Assembly (NCBI RefSeq): GCF_020360975.1
Contig: NW_025408670.1
Span: forward strand, 5,022,001-5,086,000
Source: Hirsutella rhossiliensis
Lineage: Eukaryota; Ascomycota; Sordariomycetes; Hypocreales; Ophiocordycipitaceae
Length of the DNA stretch: 64,000 bases
Direction of reading: 5' to 3'
This document shows, in pieces, positions 46,532 to 58,004 of the stretch; the stretch's first letter is position 1, and the number at the start of each line of letters is the position of its first letter. The translations under genes were made by a program, and so were the position numbers. The notes beneath the pieces were generated by a model. That model saw only the letters and a list, made by a program, of their open reading frames with translations. It ran no database searches and had not been told where the DNA came from.

Positions 46532-48255
46532 GACTGCTGCCCGGCGTTGCACAAGGGCAATGGTCCCAAAAGTCAAGCTAGCCTGCGGTCCATGGGAGGA
46601 GAGTGGAAAACGACCAAGGGGTGCCAATGGTGTTGCTCGCGCCGTCTCTGAGTATTATGATTATTCGTAATTTCGGAGGCGCGTGCTTTCAAAGGGCGCG
46701 TGCATAAGCGAATTGGTCGTCAAGGGGCGACGGCGAGGGAGGTCTGTACAAGGCCGGAGGAGGGGACCGGCGTGAGGAGGCGACAGAGAAAGAGAGAGAG
46801 AGAGGCTGGACGACGCTATCGTCAACCAGGGACGGTGTATTAGGTAGGAGGTGTGGGATTTTCTCCTTGGGCGCTACCAATAAGCTTGGGTGGACGTAGG
46901 TATGTAAGTTAGACTGTAGGTAATTAAGTAGGTAGGTTAGTAGGTTAAGGTAGGTTATCGACGTCAGCGCCACGCCACTTGAAGCTCTGGGCACCTGGTA
47001 CGTACTCGGTACATGTTGTTGGTCCCGGCGATGCAATCAACGGCCGTTGTGCGTGGAGACTTGCGAGGCCAGCGACGCCCGGCAATATCCCGACTTCTAC
47101 CGTTCCTGACTTTCAAGAAAAGAGCACTGTACTGTATGTACAATCTCCGTGTCTCGGCGAGGCGAGGGGCTGGACATGACCATAGGTTTGCCGGTGACGA
47201 AGGATCGGCGCTGTCGCTCGTGCATGTGTGCATGGCGAGTATCAGCTACTCCGTCCGCTTTCTGACTGGACCAGGTACTTGCAGAGCACAGCGCTCGTCT
47301 ACTGCAATAACTAAGTTGATACGTACCGAGTAGAAACAAACGGCTCGCTGGAGACAGCCGGGCAACAAAAGCAAGACGCCGCCCGTCGCCGCGACGACTG
47401 CCGGTTGCGCGTGGGCTCGACCGTTTCACAGCGCACGCGTGTGTGCTTCTGTGTTGGTCAATAGGTGCCGAGTTTGACCATTCATTGTCATCCATTGTCC
47501 TCCTACCCTGGAGCTTCCGATGGCCGCCCGCCGATCAACGACGAGGAGCCGTCACGCGCACACACAGGGCATGGCTAGAACGCATTGCGCTCCTCCGTCA
47601 CCCCTCCGCCATTGGCAAGCCGTCGTCTCTTTTCCAAAAGGGGTCCCCCCGCCCCCGCACGAAACATGAAGCTTCTTTGGATGATTTTCCTGTAAGTACG
47701 ATACGGAGTACGTAGTCCGTACACGGCCAATCCTTGCCCACGCTGTGCTAGTTCATGCGGGGTAATGACTATCTACCTACCTAACTAGGTATGTACTTGG
47801 GTGCAGTAGCGAGTGTGTACGGAGTACTCCGGACGTACAGTACATAATTATGCCTCCGCTGTGCCGCAAATCATTCTCCCACAAACGCCATACGTTTGAA
47901 CATACTGTATGCCACCCAGCCACTGATGAATTATCCCTCGCCAGTCTCATGCATTTTTGCGTGTTAAAACAAATACTCTAAACCCAAATGTCAGGCCAAA
48001 CACATGCACCTGCCACCACCCCCACTGGCGAGGCCATCCACTCATATTTGGCATGTCCTGTAGTACATATTATCTGTCACACTGCCACCAGCACCTCCAT
48101 GAATTACCCATAGGACTCATTTGGCGGTTACAGTATTACACCCGTGGGAGTGCACCCTTCACCTTGGTCTGCATGCCACAGTGGTTTTCCGACAGTATCC
48201 CGTACCCCCCCCCCCCCTATCCACAACGTCTAACACCATCTCCACCTCTCCCGTC
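46532..48255. other. Intergenic region between glycogenin and the CDF gene
   Basis: About 1.7 kb holds the glycogenin promoter and the CDF gene 3' side. It contains a GA run near 46,784-46,803, GGTAGGTT words at 46,900-46,960, one GTACAGTAC (47835-47843) and a C run near 48,208-48,221. No gene is supported. Confidence 0.5.
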
Positions 48256-49566
48256 TCACAGGTCCTTCTTGAACGCGTGCTCCGGCTTGTGCGTCGTCTC
48301 GTAGTCAATGTGGACATAGGCCCGCTCCACGTCCGGCAGGCACTCGAGCTTGACCTGCAGCTCCTCGGCCACGTCGTGCGCCTCGGCCAGCGAGCTCGAC
48401 GGGTCCATGACTATGTCCACCTCGGCGATCAACCGCGGGCCCGAGTGGTACACGCGCACCGTGTCGATGCCCCGTATGGCCGGCGAGTGCGTCAGGCACA
48501 CGTACGTCAGCAGCTGCTGCATGTCCACCGACGCCACCACGCCCACGAGCAGCATGAACTCGCCAAACGCCGTGTGCAGCCACACGCCCGAGATGAGCAG
48601 CGACAGCAAGATGGCCCCCGTCGCGTCGATCCACCACTCTAGCTTGGCCCCGCCCACCGACGTCAGGATACCGAAGCCGTTGATAAACAGGTCGTTGCGG
48701 TGGTCCTGCCACAGGATGTTGACCTGGCTGTATCGGTCCTTGATGGACCAGCAGTACAAAAACAGGGCCAGCTTGGTCGAAAAGGCGGCGCAGACGGAGA
48801 TGACCGAGGCCAGGTGGAATTGCTTGTCCGGCCGCGCCTGCACCAGCTCCTGCGCCGCAAAGGCCATGATGACGACGGACACGGTCGTCATGAGGAAGCA
48901 AAAGATGATGTTGCCTACCGTCTCCAGACGGGCCTTGCCGGCGGGGAAGCGGCACGGGTCGACGCGCTTGATGGCGCGGCTCGACAGGATGAGCGTCATG
49001 GTGCTGAGGGGATCGAAGATGGCGTCGGCCATGGTGGTGAAGAGCGACAGCGAGCCCGACGTGATGGCGGCGTAGAGCTGCAGGCCGGCGAGCACCACGT
49101 TGGCGGCAAAGGAGCCGTAGACGGCGATGCGGTACTTGAGCTGGTCATCGCCCTGCTCTTGGCGGGCGTCGGCGCGGTGCTCCTCGACCGACTTGAGCAT
49201 GCGCTCGATGACGGCGTTTTGGTTCTCGTAGAAGCCGCGAAGCTTGCGGACGTTGCGTTGCGGCATGGGACCGGCCGCCGACGACACGGGGCCGCTGGCC
49301 GTCAGGGGCGCGCAGCCGCGGCGCTTGCGGGACGAGTTTGCCTTGAGCTGCTCCAGGTCTGAGTCGGTCTTGTAGCGGGTAATGAGGCCGTAGGGGTCGC
49401 TCTCGACGCTGAGGCGCGACATGGGCCCGCTGCCGGCCTGGCGCTCCACGTCGGGCGAGTGCGAGGGATGGCGCTCAAAGGCGTCGTGGGCGACGGGCTC
49501 GACGGCGGTGCTGGCGGCATCGTCGTGCGCTAGCTTGCGCGAGTTGGTGCTGCTTGGCGATAACAT
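48256..49566 (-). CDS. Cation diffusion facilitator, DxxxD (manganese-type) transporter
   Basis: This is a single-exon CDF metal/proton antiporter of 436 aa. The N-terminal 140 residues are hydrophilic; about six membrane segments follow, then a cytosolic domain (about 350-436) of the CDF dimerisation type, with VRVYHSGPRLIAEVDIVMD and LPDVERAYVHIDYE. Metal-site motifs are D181-A-I-F-D185 in the second helix and D288-H-R-N-D292 in the fifth. In plants the double DxxxD pattern marks the Mn-type CDF group (MTP8-11), while zinc types have HxxxD; so Mn transport is inferred, with Fe or others not excluded. The membrane is not visible from sequence, though relatives act in vacuole or Golgi-like compartments. 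Confidence 0.9.
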   Translation of the reverse strand: MLSPSSTNSRKLAHDDAASTAVEPVAHDAFERHPSHSPDVERQAGSGPMSRLSVESDPYGLITRYKTDSDLEQLKANSSRKRRGCAPLTASGPVSSAAGPMPQRNVRKLRGFYENQNAVIERMLKSVEEHRADARQEQGDDQLKYRIAVYGSFAANVVLAGLQLYAAITSGSLSLFTTMADAIFDPLSTMTLILSSRAIKRVDPCRFPAGKARLETVGNIIFCFLMTTVSVVIMAFAAQELVQARPDKQFHLASVISVCAAFSTKLALFLYCWSIKDRYSQVNILWQDHRNDLFINGFGILTSVGGAKLEWWIDATGAILLSLLISGVWLHTAFGEFMLLVGVVASVDMQQLLTYVCLTHSPAIRGIDTVRVYHSGPRLIAEVDIVMDPSSSLAEAHDVAEELQVKLECLPDVERAYVHIDYETTHKPEHAFKKDL

Positions 49567-50576
49567 GTGCGCGCTGAATCAGGAACTCGGGACGTGGCAA
49601 GGCGTTCAATGAGGGCAGACGGCGAATTTACCGCCGATCATGGGGACTGTTGTTTGGGGGAGCCTTTTTGCCGCAGCCAACCGCGGACGGTCTGATGAGC
49701 GGCCCCGGGGAAGAGGGGGAAGGGGGAGCGGAGGGTTGACAGCCAGTGACGTCGCTCACACTTCTTCTGCTTACTCGCAGTCTGGCACCCCTCATGGTGC
49801 GCGAGTGGTTGAGAAACAGAGAGAGAGAGATAGAGAGAGGGAGAGATAGAGAGAGAGAAGAAGGGGGATAAGCAGGTGGCAGGGAGACAGCACAGACACC
49901 CGCCGCTTTGGAGCAACTCGTCCGACCACCACCGCTCCATGCATGGGTTCATATGGCACAGCAGACCGCCCACGGCAGCGGAACCCCCAAGCGTAGAGGA
50001 GGAGGAGGAGAGGAGGAGAGGAGGAGCAAGAGGGGGGGGGGGATCTGAAACCCAAGACGCAGAGTGTTGCATATGTCGCGCCAGCCGTCGACGGACATTA
50101 CAGCCAAGTTATTGGCGGGCCAAGGTGCCACGCGCCAACCGAGACATGAGATGTCATCGCGGCCTGCGCACATGAAGAATCAGAACGTGTGACGAAGTAA
50201 CGGTACAGTCTTCCCTTTTGTAGATATTAAGTAATTACAGCAAAACCCAGGACACGGACGTACCTCGGACGTTTAAACAGTTGCCTCGTTCACGTGCGCC
50301 TCGGTCCTGCCTCGTCCTGCCTCGCACGAGCACGCAGACTAGGCATCCTTTTTGGAGCGAGGCAGGCGGGAGCCACCAATAGCTGAGACTCGTGCCGTCG
50401 ACTGTCCTACTGCCATTCCAGAACCGACCGAGACGGAACAGTGCCTTATTAAGGTAGTCATCGCAGGCAGCATTGAATTGGTTCACGCGTCGCCTTTGCA
50501 GGTCGGGCAGAACGAGATGCAAGTCAGCCAGCTCCGACATTCAATCTCGTCTTTGCCTCATCTCATGTACATCATG
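49567..50576. other. Intergenic region upstream of the CDF gene
   Basis: About 1 kb lies between the CDF start and the lipase stop. It contains a GAGA tract at about 49,818-49,862 and a GGA/GAG tract at about 49,998-50,042. No coding unit is supported. Confidence 0.5.
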
Positions 50577-51561
50577 TCAGAGCTTCGCCTCCAGCTGCGG
50601 TGACGACGCCGCCTTCTCCTGGCACCGCTCCAGAATCCAGCCGAGCAGGTCCTTGGCGAAGTCGTCCTTGCAGTGGTCTGAATGGAGCTGGTGGTACGCC
50701 CCGTCGTACGTCTTCGACGTCTTGTCCTCGACGGCATGCTGTCGTTCCATGAACTTGATGGCCGCATCGTAGCTACACGCCCTGTCCTGCGTACCGTGCG
50801 CGAGCAAGACGCTGCGCACCTGCTTGCCCAGCCGCACCTGGCCCGACGAGAGCATCGCCGTGCGGTCCAGCAGCGACGCGAGCCCCTCGAGCGTGCCCGT
50901 GTTGTGGCACAGCGCGTCGTTGCGCACCGACTCGACAATGGCCTGATCCCGGCTGAGATGCTCTGGCGGCACCACGTGCTTGAGTTGCTGCCGGGGCAGG
51001 AGACGGCCCACGAGGCGACCCGCCAGCACCTTGACGCTGCTGGGCTCTTCGCCCGCCGGGAAGCCGACCAGCGGGCATTCGAGGATCCAGCCGCGCACGC
51101 GGCCCACCAGCTCGGCGTACTGCGCGTCGCTCGCCAGCATCAGAATCTCGCCGCCGCCCATCGAGTGGCCCATGACGAAGACGGGCGCCGTCTCCTGCTG
51201 GTCCCCGCCCGTCGACTGGGGCAGCTTGTCCTGCACAAAGGCTGCCACGTCGGCCAGTACCTGCGACGTCGGGCCCGTCAGGCCCTTGTCCGAAGGCTTG
51301 GTGACGCTGCGGCCCCATCCTCGCTGGTCCCATGCAAAGACCTGAATGCCCTGAGCCGCCAGGACTGGGAAAAAGTCATTGTAGCGATTGATGTGCTCGC
51401 TGAAGCCGTGCACGAAGACGAGCTTGGCCTTGGTGGGACCTCGGGGCTTTGCACCGCGTCAGCCGCGTCCTTGACGATGCGCACTTGAGACTCACCGTCC
51501 AGGTCTTGGAGTAGAAGCCGGCATCGCCGTGCTTGAACGTGCCCTCGGTGATGGTCGCCAT
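50577..51561 (-). CDS. YJU3: Monoacylglycerol lipase (Yju3 family)
   Basis: This alpha/beta-hydrolase splits monoacylglycerol to fatty acid and glycerol, typically on lipid droplets. Exons 51561-51496 and 51446-50577 give 311 aa. The first exon encodes MATITEGTFKHGDAGFYSKT; the intron (GTGAGT..AAAG) keeps phase and restores TPRGPTKAKLVFVHGFSEH. Catalytic residues fit the family: Ser117 in GHSMGGGE, Asp243 in GTQDRACSYD, and His277 in GAYHQLHSD. The oxyanion region is HGFSEH (35-40). The segment between strands (about 145-200) is the expected cap. The symbol is given by similarity to the yeast enzyme. Confidence 0.9.
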
Positions 51562-51918
51562 GCTGCCCGTGTGCGTGTAGGCGTGAGAATGAATCGGACC
51601 ATATCGCAGGCTCCGCGTGCGCATGCACCCTCCGCGAGCATGTGATTGCCGTAGAAGCATGCCCGCCCCGCAGTACCGGTACTTTCGCCCTCGCAGAGCA
51701 AAGTATGAAGCGCTCGTAATACTGGTGTGCATGTACAACCGTGCCGAGTAATTCGCACGTCCACGCTACTTTATTCGCCAGTGGAGTGCGGCCAATGCGA
51801 TTTCTCAACTCTAGTCCTTAGTAGTTTAGTAGTATTGTACAGCTTTCTCCATCACCCAACACACGCAGCGAAACTCGAGCACCTTCGTCGTGAGGCGTAC
51901 AAGAGCGCAAGCACCCCC
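51562..51918. other. Short intergenic region lipase / MDL1-type gene
   Basis: 357 bp lie between the lipase start and the ABC transporter stop. This must include the lipase promoter. No other feature is seen. Confidence 0.45.
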
Positions 51919-54318
51919 TCAGGGTGCCTTTGCGCCATCCACAGACCGCGATGGCGTCTCGTCCGTCTCCTGCCCCTCATCAAGTGCCAGCTCTTCTCGC
52001 GCAAGGTCTTGCTCCAACTCCTCAGCCTCCGTGATGTTTGCCCCAGACTCGGAGCTCCGCTTCTCCGGGACATCCCCGCCGCTCATCTGCCACTCCATCA
52101 GCCTGCTAAAGGCACTCTCCGTGTCTGCCGCGAGCTTCGCGTAGCTGCCGATTTCCGCCACTCTGCCCTCGGTGTTGAGCACAATGATTTGGTCCGATCG
52201 CTTGATTGTCGACAGACGATGTGCAATCGATATCGTCGTGTTGTGGCCACGCAGCAGTCCCGCCAGGGCTTCGTTGACCAGCGTCTCCGACTCGGCGTCC
52301 AACGCCGACGTGGCTTCGTCGAGGATCAGAATGTCGGGGTCCTTGAGCAGCGCCCGCGCAATGGCGATGCGCTGCTTCTGACCGCCCGACAGCTGGGATC
52401 CTCTAGCTCCAACCTGCGTCTCGAGGCCGTCTGGGAGGTCGCTGATGAAGTTGCAGTTGGCTCGCCGCGCCGCCGAGATAATCTCCATTCGAGATGCCAT
52501 TGGTTTTCCGTAAGCAATGTTGTCGGCAATGGTCCCCGAGAAAAGCACGGGCTCCTGCGACACCATTCCGATGCGTCTCCTGAGCGACTTGGCATTCATC
52601 TTCGAAACGTCGACACCGTTTATCGTAATGGAGCCTGCCATTGGGTTGTAGAACCGGAGCAGCAGCGAAGCCACGGTAGACTTGCCACCACCGGACGGCC
52701 CCACGACGCAGACGTTACTCCCCGACGGGATCTCGAAACTCAGCCCATTGAAGATCTTGACCGCTGGCCGAGTCGGATAGGCAAAGCTAACACCTTGGAA
52801 CCGGATGGGCCCCTGAGCCGACTTGACCGGGACTCCCACCGTCTGATGGATGCCTGGTCTGCGATCTTGCAGCTCGAACAATCGACTAGCTGCCCCGACC
52901 CCCTTCATGAGCTCCGAGTAGAATCCTGAGAGGCCAAACAGGCTGGAGCCAGCAAAGGCCGTATACATCATGAACGACGTGAGCTCTCCTAGTGACATGG
53001 ATCCGGATCGCACGAAGCTGCCGCCAACGACGAGCATGGCCAAGATGGTCATGTTTCCTGCCCATCCGGTCGAAGCAAAAAAGGTAGCCGCAGTCAGCGA
53101 CTCCTTCTTGCCCAGCGCAAAGATCTCGCGAATCTGCTTGTTGTAGCGCCCGATTTCTTGGACTTCCCCGACGAATGCCTGGCTGGTCTTGATGTTGCCC
53201 AGCCGCTCCTCGGCAATTTTTGTCAGCGTTCCAAGGTTCTTCTGGATCGCCCTGCTGATGTTCCGGATGGCTCGGCCGTAGAAAAAGGCGCCGATTGCGA
53301 CCGGAGGAAACATGAGGAGCAGCAGCCCGGTAAGCTGGGGGCTGGTCCAAATCATAATGGCAAAGCCTGCACCGCCACTGAAGAGGGCTCGGAGTCCGTC
53401 ACTCAGGTTCTGCGTCACGGATTTGCCGACAATGACCGTGTCGGAGCTGAGCCGTGAAATGAGGTCGCCGACCCTGTTGGCGTCAAAGAACTCGGCATCC
53501 TGGACGTAGGTCCGTCTGTAGAGCTGAGACCGGAGTCGAGCCACGACTCTCTCACCTACAATGCGTAGCAAGACGACTCGCCCGAAATTGGCCATGGCGC
53601 CCAGGGTTAGGATTGCAGCCAGACCAGCGAAGAACTGGTTCAGCGTGAGGCCAAAAAGGCGAATGTCATCGGCTTCACCTTTGGTGGCAAGATCGAGGAT
53701 TCGGCCGACGGAAAACGGAATCGACATGGTGACGGTGGAGGAAATAACGAGGAAGAAAAAGGCCAAAGCTAGCCATCGGAGTTCGGGCCGCGCGACTTTG
53801 ACGAGCCTCCATATCTCCCCCATGCCGGCCCTGGTTTGTCCTTTGCCTTCTCTGGACAGCTTGGCAGATAGGTTCACCTGTGCAGCCATTGTAGCCTTGT
53901 CGCTCTTTTTGAACTCCTGGTCCTCCGCCTCATCTTGTGATTGTCGTGCTTGGTGCTCCTCCGTCAGCTTGGGTCCGGTGCTTGGCCGAACCTGTTGCCG
54001 AGGGCGCGCATCTTGGGACAACCAACGAAGCGTGCTCAGGATCTTGCCACGCTGTGAGGACCGAGGTCGCAGGGGCGCAAGCTTGGTGGGAGCGGGACCA
54101 CGCTGAGCGCGGGACAAATACGTCGGAAGCGAAAAGGCAGGGAGGAGTTGATCGCGGCTCGGTGTTGCGCAGAGAAGTCGGATCTGCGGTATTGAAGCGC
54201 ACGACGACGGTGCCCAGAGACCTCGCCCAAAGACGGAAGGCGTGGATAGTTGAGGCGCTGCGGGAGAGCCCTCCGCGAGTCGAAGTGACAGCGCTCGCCG
54301 CGCGGCGGCCGATACCAT
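51919..54318 (-). CDS. MDL1: Mitochondrial ABC half-transporter, MDL1/ABCB10 type
   Basis: This inner-membrane half transporter works as a dimer; yeast Mdl1 exports peptides made by the matrix m-AAA protease. A single exon of 799 aa. The first roughly 100 residues are rich in Arg/Ser/Ala and poor in acids, as in a mitochondrial presequence. The six-helix membrane domain spans about 180-500, including LISRLSSDTVIVGKSVTQNL. The nucleotide-binding domain shows Walker A GPSGGGKST (about 539-547), Q-loop VSQEPVLFSG, signature LSGGQKQRIAIARAL (about 642) and Walker B ILILDEATSALD (about 660), then the switch His in SIAHRLST. The paralogue Mdl2 is the main alternative. Confidence 0.88.
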   Translation of the reverse strand: MVSAAARRALSLRLAEGSPAAPQLSTPSVFGRGLWAPSSCASIPQIRLLCATPSRDQLLPAFSLPTYLSRAQRGPAPTKLAPLRPRSSQRGKILSTLRWLSQDARPRQQVRPSTGPKLTEEHQARQSQDEAEDQEFKKSDKATMAAQVNLSAKLSREGKGQTRAGMGEIWRLVKVARPELRWLALAFFFLVISSTVTMSIPFSVGRILDLATKGEADDIRLFGLTLNQFFAGLAAILTLGAMANFGRVVLLRIVGERVVARLRSQLYRRTYVQDAEFFDANRVGDLISRLSSDTVIVGKSVTQNLSDGLRALFSGGAGFAIMIWTSPQLTGLLLLMFPPVAIGAFFYGRAIRNISRAIQKNLGTLTKIAEERLGNIKTSQAFVGEVQEIGRYNKQIREIFALGKKESLTAATFFASTGWAGNMTILAMLVVGGSFVRSGSMSLGELTSFMMYTAFAGSSLFGLSGFYSELMKGVGAASRLFELQDRRPGIHQTVGVPVKSAQGPIRFQGVSFAYPTRPAVKIFNGLSFEIPSGSNVCVVGPSGGGKSTVASLLLRFYNPMAGSITINGVDVSKMNAKSLRRRIGMVSQEPVLFSGTIADNIAYGKPMASRMEIISAARRANCNFISDLPDGLETQVGARGSQLSGGQKQRIAIARALLKDPDILILDEATSALDAESETLVNEALAGLLRGHNTTISIAHRLSTIKRSDQIIVLNTEGRVAEIGSYAKLAADTESAFSRLMEWQMSGGDVPEKRSSESGANITEAEELEQDLAREELALDEGQETDETPSRSVDGAKAP

Positions 54319-55052
54319 CTTAATTGAAGATGCGCTGACAAGCGGCGTCTCGACGAAGCATCATCGGCTCATCTAGGGAAAGCGAAGGGGGCTGGCGCGA
54401 CGGTGGAAGGAGTCTGTGAGTCAAGGAAAGGCTGTGTAAGGCGCAGGTGGTTGTGGCATTTCCGCCGAGCGGGAGGATGAGTCGATTGATTGAACCTGGT
54501 GGGGATGAAAGATGTGAAGCTTCCGGGGACAAAATTGGGACGGCTTTGCCAAACCAGTGGGCACGGCAAGGACTAGGTATCCGTAAAGTACCTTGTTCCT
54601 ACCGATACATTTCAGGGACGTGGGTCGCTTCATATTTCGCCGCTTAATTCTTCACCCTGTGATGACGTCTTTGCTCACAGCTACAGACAGGGTACTTGGC
54701 ACGAAAGTACTATACTCAGGAGGCTTCTGCTTACATAAACCATTCGGCTCAGGCCGACGTCGGTTTTGTTCGTGCTCACATGTGGGTGCCTAACCAGGCC
54801 CCGAGCTTCAACATCTTCAACATCAGAGAACCCGATCCACAGCGATTCAATTTCGATTTCTTTGCCTAACATCTCGTACATGAAATGCAAGATGAGGCCT
54901 GCTGACGAAAAACAAATTGTCAAGCTCGTCGCATAACGTTTGGGTACCAAGGTGATCATTTCGAAAAGCCTCTGTCGTGTGCTCCTCCAAGATCTAAAGC
55001 CCGACGTCCGGGTCCATGTTCCCACGAGAGCCTGATGCTCTCACATCCTTCT
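54319..55052. other. Intergenic region upstream of the MDL1-type gene
   Basis: About 730 bp hold the transporter promoter and the RTT103 3' UTR. Frames here are under 120 codons and show no family. No RNA gene is recognised. Confidence 0.5.
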
Positions 55053-56420
55053 TCATTCCTTGAGCATCTCGGTCACTTCGGGGTCAATATCTCCGTCATT
55101 ACCCAGATCGGGAAGCTCATCGCCATCATCAACTCGTCGTCTTTTGTTAGCGCCGTTGGTGAAGATGGTCAAGGATTGGGGAGAGGGGCCCGGGGCAGAT
55201 GCAGCATCTGTGTCCGGTTCTGCCGCGGATTGATCATCCGAAGCCTCTGAGGCCAGGGCCTCTCCCAGCGGGTCCGCGGGCTCGTCCTCGATTGCCGGCG
55301 GAGTCAACGCTTCCATCTCGGGCCGGCCTGGTTCAGGAGGCGGGCTCACGGATCCCCCTTCTTCCGGAGAGCCGTTCCCTTCTGCAGGGCCAAGGGCTCG
55401 CATTATGGCCATTTCCACCTGCTGCTTCTTGTCCTCAACTTCCCCTTTCCGTTTCAGCAACTGAGCCGCAGCATTCTTGTCGCTTTCCAGAGCACTTCGA
55501 TTAGTCTCCAGCAGCTTCTCCAACCCTGATACCAAGCCCTCCCGGGCCTTGACACACTCCGCCACGGCGCTTTCTGCGTTTGCAAGAGTCTTGAGAAGAC
55601 CATTAAGACGGGCGGCGTATACCGGCGCCGTCGGCACCGCCGTGCTAGGATCCGTGTGTTTCTCGTACTCTTGATTGGCCGAAGCGACTGTCGTGCGGAG
55701 CGGCAAGCTCAGCTTCGATACTTTCTGGTGTGCAGACACCAAGGGCGTGAACTCGGACGGCACTGAGGAGGAAGCTCCAAACGGAGACCCCCCAAACCCC
55801 GATTTCGGAGCCCCGCGAGCCTTGTCCAATTCTTTTCGGGAAGTTAGCCGCGTCATTCAGAGCAGGCAGGATTCCGTCAGCCACCTACCTTCAAGTCTGG
55901 CTTCGATGGCACTTTGGATGGGGCCTTCGAATATGGTCCTGTCCTTCCAGACATCCACGACGCGTCTCAACTTTGCCTGAACCTCGGCCGGAGCCCCTTT
56001 ATAGGCGATAGCGGTAGCCTCAGCCACGATCGGGGAGAAGGCGATGACAAAGTCTTCCTTGTGACGTATCCGGGACTGCTGAACAACCTCTGAGGAGTCG
56101 CCAGTTAGCAAACAACCCGCCAAGTCGCCGTTGCAAGAGCTGCGATTGCGCAACGGTGACTCACCATTTGCGAGGTAAACGAGCGTCAGACGTTTGGTGC
56201 TGGATGAGTCCTTGAGTCGCTGCATCCAGAGCTGCACTGTACGATCCGCGTGTCTCCTGGAAGCAAGATAAAGGTTAGCACACAGAATCAGGTGAAGGCA
56301 GCGCGCGTTGTCGAAGTCGAACCTGTGGAACATGATCCATTGAGCTGCCGTCGCGATGCTGTCGTGGCTCTCGTTGAGCGACGAAAGCCGTGCCAGCACG
56401 GAGTCATCGTTGTACGCCAT
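55053..56420 (-). CDS. RTT103: RNA polymerase II CTD-binding termination factor Rtt103
   Basis: Rtt103 binds Ser2-phosphorylated polymerase II C-terminal repeats and recruits the Rat1 exonuclease for termination. Exons 56420-56323, 56256-56165, 56089-55889 and 55831-55053 give 389 aa. The CID domain (about 4-135) is rebuilt across three introns: DSVLARLSSLNESHDSIATA, then WIMFHR/RHADRTVQLWMQRL, LTLVYLAN/EVVQQSRIR, and VDVWKDRTIFEGPIQSAIE. A middle coiled-coil part (NGLLKTLANAESAVAECVKA onward) is followed by an acidic, Pro/Ser-rich tail ending VDDGDELPDLGNDGDIDPEV. All phases agree; the first donor is the weak GTTCGA, supported by a CTAAC branch site before its acceptor. Confidence 0.9.
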
Positions 56421-57173
56421 CGTCGAAGGCTGGCGGGATAGGAGATGCGGCGAAGAGTGGGCGAGATATTGCAAGGGCTGTGTCTTCCAAGGTCGAGACT
56501 ACCCGTCCTTCTTGGACGCTTGAGGCTGGCTCTACAGGCGACGACGAAGTTGGACAAGGAAAAGTCCTTTTGGGGACAACAGAGCTAGTTGGCTGCTGCA
56601 ACGTGTGTGCGCGTGCCCTTAGCAGGGTCATACAGAGCTGCGGGCTGGCTGCAGCCCGTCTCCGAGCGACCCTAGATTGCTCACAAGCAAAGGCCTTGAT
56701 CCCTCTGAATGTTGACAAGAACAAGCGCACTACGATTTCTGGCAAGCAGGTTGACGACAAATGTTGGCGGTCGAGCTCAGCCGCGTGGGATAGGTAGTGA
56801 ATAAATGGCCGAAAAGCTTGGAGGGTGTGGTACTGTCCAGCGGGTACGGCCGGTTACATGCATGAGTGCGTGGAGACTTGTACAGATGTCCATTGCGTTT
56901 GCGCTTATCCAGGCTTTGATTCTGGTTAATGCAATAATGCAAAGCGCATCGCGTCCTCAAGCTCACCGCCTGGCAGAACGTACCTTGCGCGGTGGGTGCA
57001 CTGGCTGCTGGAAAGGGAGGTGCAGCCAGGCGGTCGCAACCAAGTGTGGATCAAGCTACACAGTCGTCGTTGCGATCCCCCCAGCGAAGCGACACCCCTC
57101 CGGCAACCCATGCGCTTTTCGGACCTCACCAAACCTCAGGTGTCAAAGCTTGTTTACTGTTCAGCTTTTCGAG
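56421..57173. promoter_or_regulatory. Divergent upstream region of RTT103 and CLC1
   Basis: 753 bp separate the two start codons and must hold both promoters and 5' UTRs. I see no distinctive element beyond pyrimidine-rich patches. Confidence 0.45.
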
Positions 57174-58004
57174 ATGGCGGACCGATTCCCCTCCCTCGAG
57201 GATTTTGACTCGGGAGGTGAGTGCGCATTGACGGCGGCACCAGACAACCAACCTTCATGCCGCTGATTCACCTCCTCAAGCACAAACCGACGTCAAGGAC
57301 CCTTCGGCCGAGATTTCCGCAGACGACTTTCTCGCTCGCGAAAAGGCTGTTCTCGGCGCCGACGCAGACCAGTTTGCAACAAACGACGATTTTGCCGCTG
57401 GAGAAGCCAGCCACGACCTCCTGGGCGAGGGTGACGCTGCCCAGTCCTCGTTCGAGTCTCAGTTTCCTGACCTGGCCAGTCCTTCGGCTGTAAGTCAAAT
57501 GCCATTCGAGCGAAAGGCTCAAGAAGCTGACGATGCCGTGCGTAGGGTGCCAGCGGCCTCCCCGGAACCAGTTCGATAACTGGGCCGTCTGTTAGCTATA
57601 ACTCGGGCTACCAAACCTACATGGAAGACGAAGAGGAGCCCCAGGTAATCAAAGAGTGGAGGGAGCGCCGAGACGAGCAAATCGCCAAGAGAGCCCAACA
57701 GTTTGCAGCTCAGCGCGAGGAGACGATCAAAGAGGCCCAACAAAATATTGACGACTTCTACGAGAACTACAACGCAAAGAAGGAAAAGGGCATTACTCAG
57801 ACGAAGAAGGACGCTGAACAATTTCTGGCCAACCAGGACGACACCGTTTCTGGTGGAACAAGCTGGGACCGGATCGCGAAGCTGGTCGACGTCAGTGGCA
57901 AAGGCATCAAGGGCGGCGCGGCTGGATCTGGAAAAGAGCGCTTCCGTGAAATGCTGTCCAGCTTGCGCAAAGACGAAAAGGCCCCTGGCGCTTCAGGTTA
58001 CTGA
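57174..58004 (+). CDS. CLC1: Clathrin light chain
   Basis: This regulatory subunit of the clathrin coat binds the heavy-chain leg. Exons 57174-57216, 57281-57489 and 57546-58004 give 236 aa, the usual size. The N-terminus MADRFPSLEDFDSG/AQTDVK and the acidic Asp/Ala-rich segment DDFLAREKAVLGADADQF are typical. The heavy-chain-binding helix runs about 113-170, with EEEPQVIKEWRERRDEQIAK and KEAQQNIDDFYENYNAKKEK. The C-terminal block GGTSWDRIAKLVDVSG is the fungal signature, and the last residues KERFREMLSSLRKDEKAPG fit. Phases of both introns agree. Confidence 0.95.

Noticed and set aside
46532..46627. Upstream in-frame ATG adding 32 residues to glycogenin
   Set aside because: The family N-terminus starts at the ATG at 46531, and the extra residues have no counterpart.
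50682..52929. Long plus-strand frames of 268 and 400 codons
   Set aside because: They are antisense to the monoacylglycerol lipase and the ABC transporter; no motif of their own.
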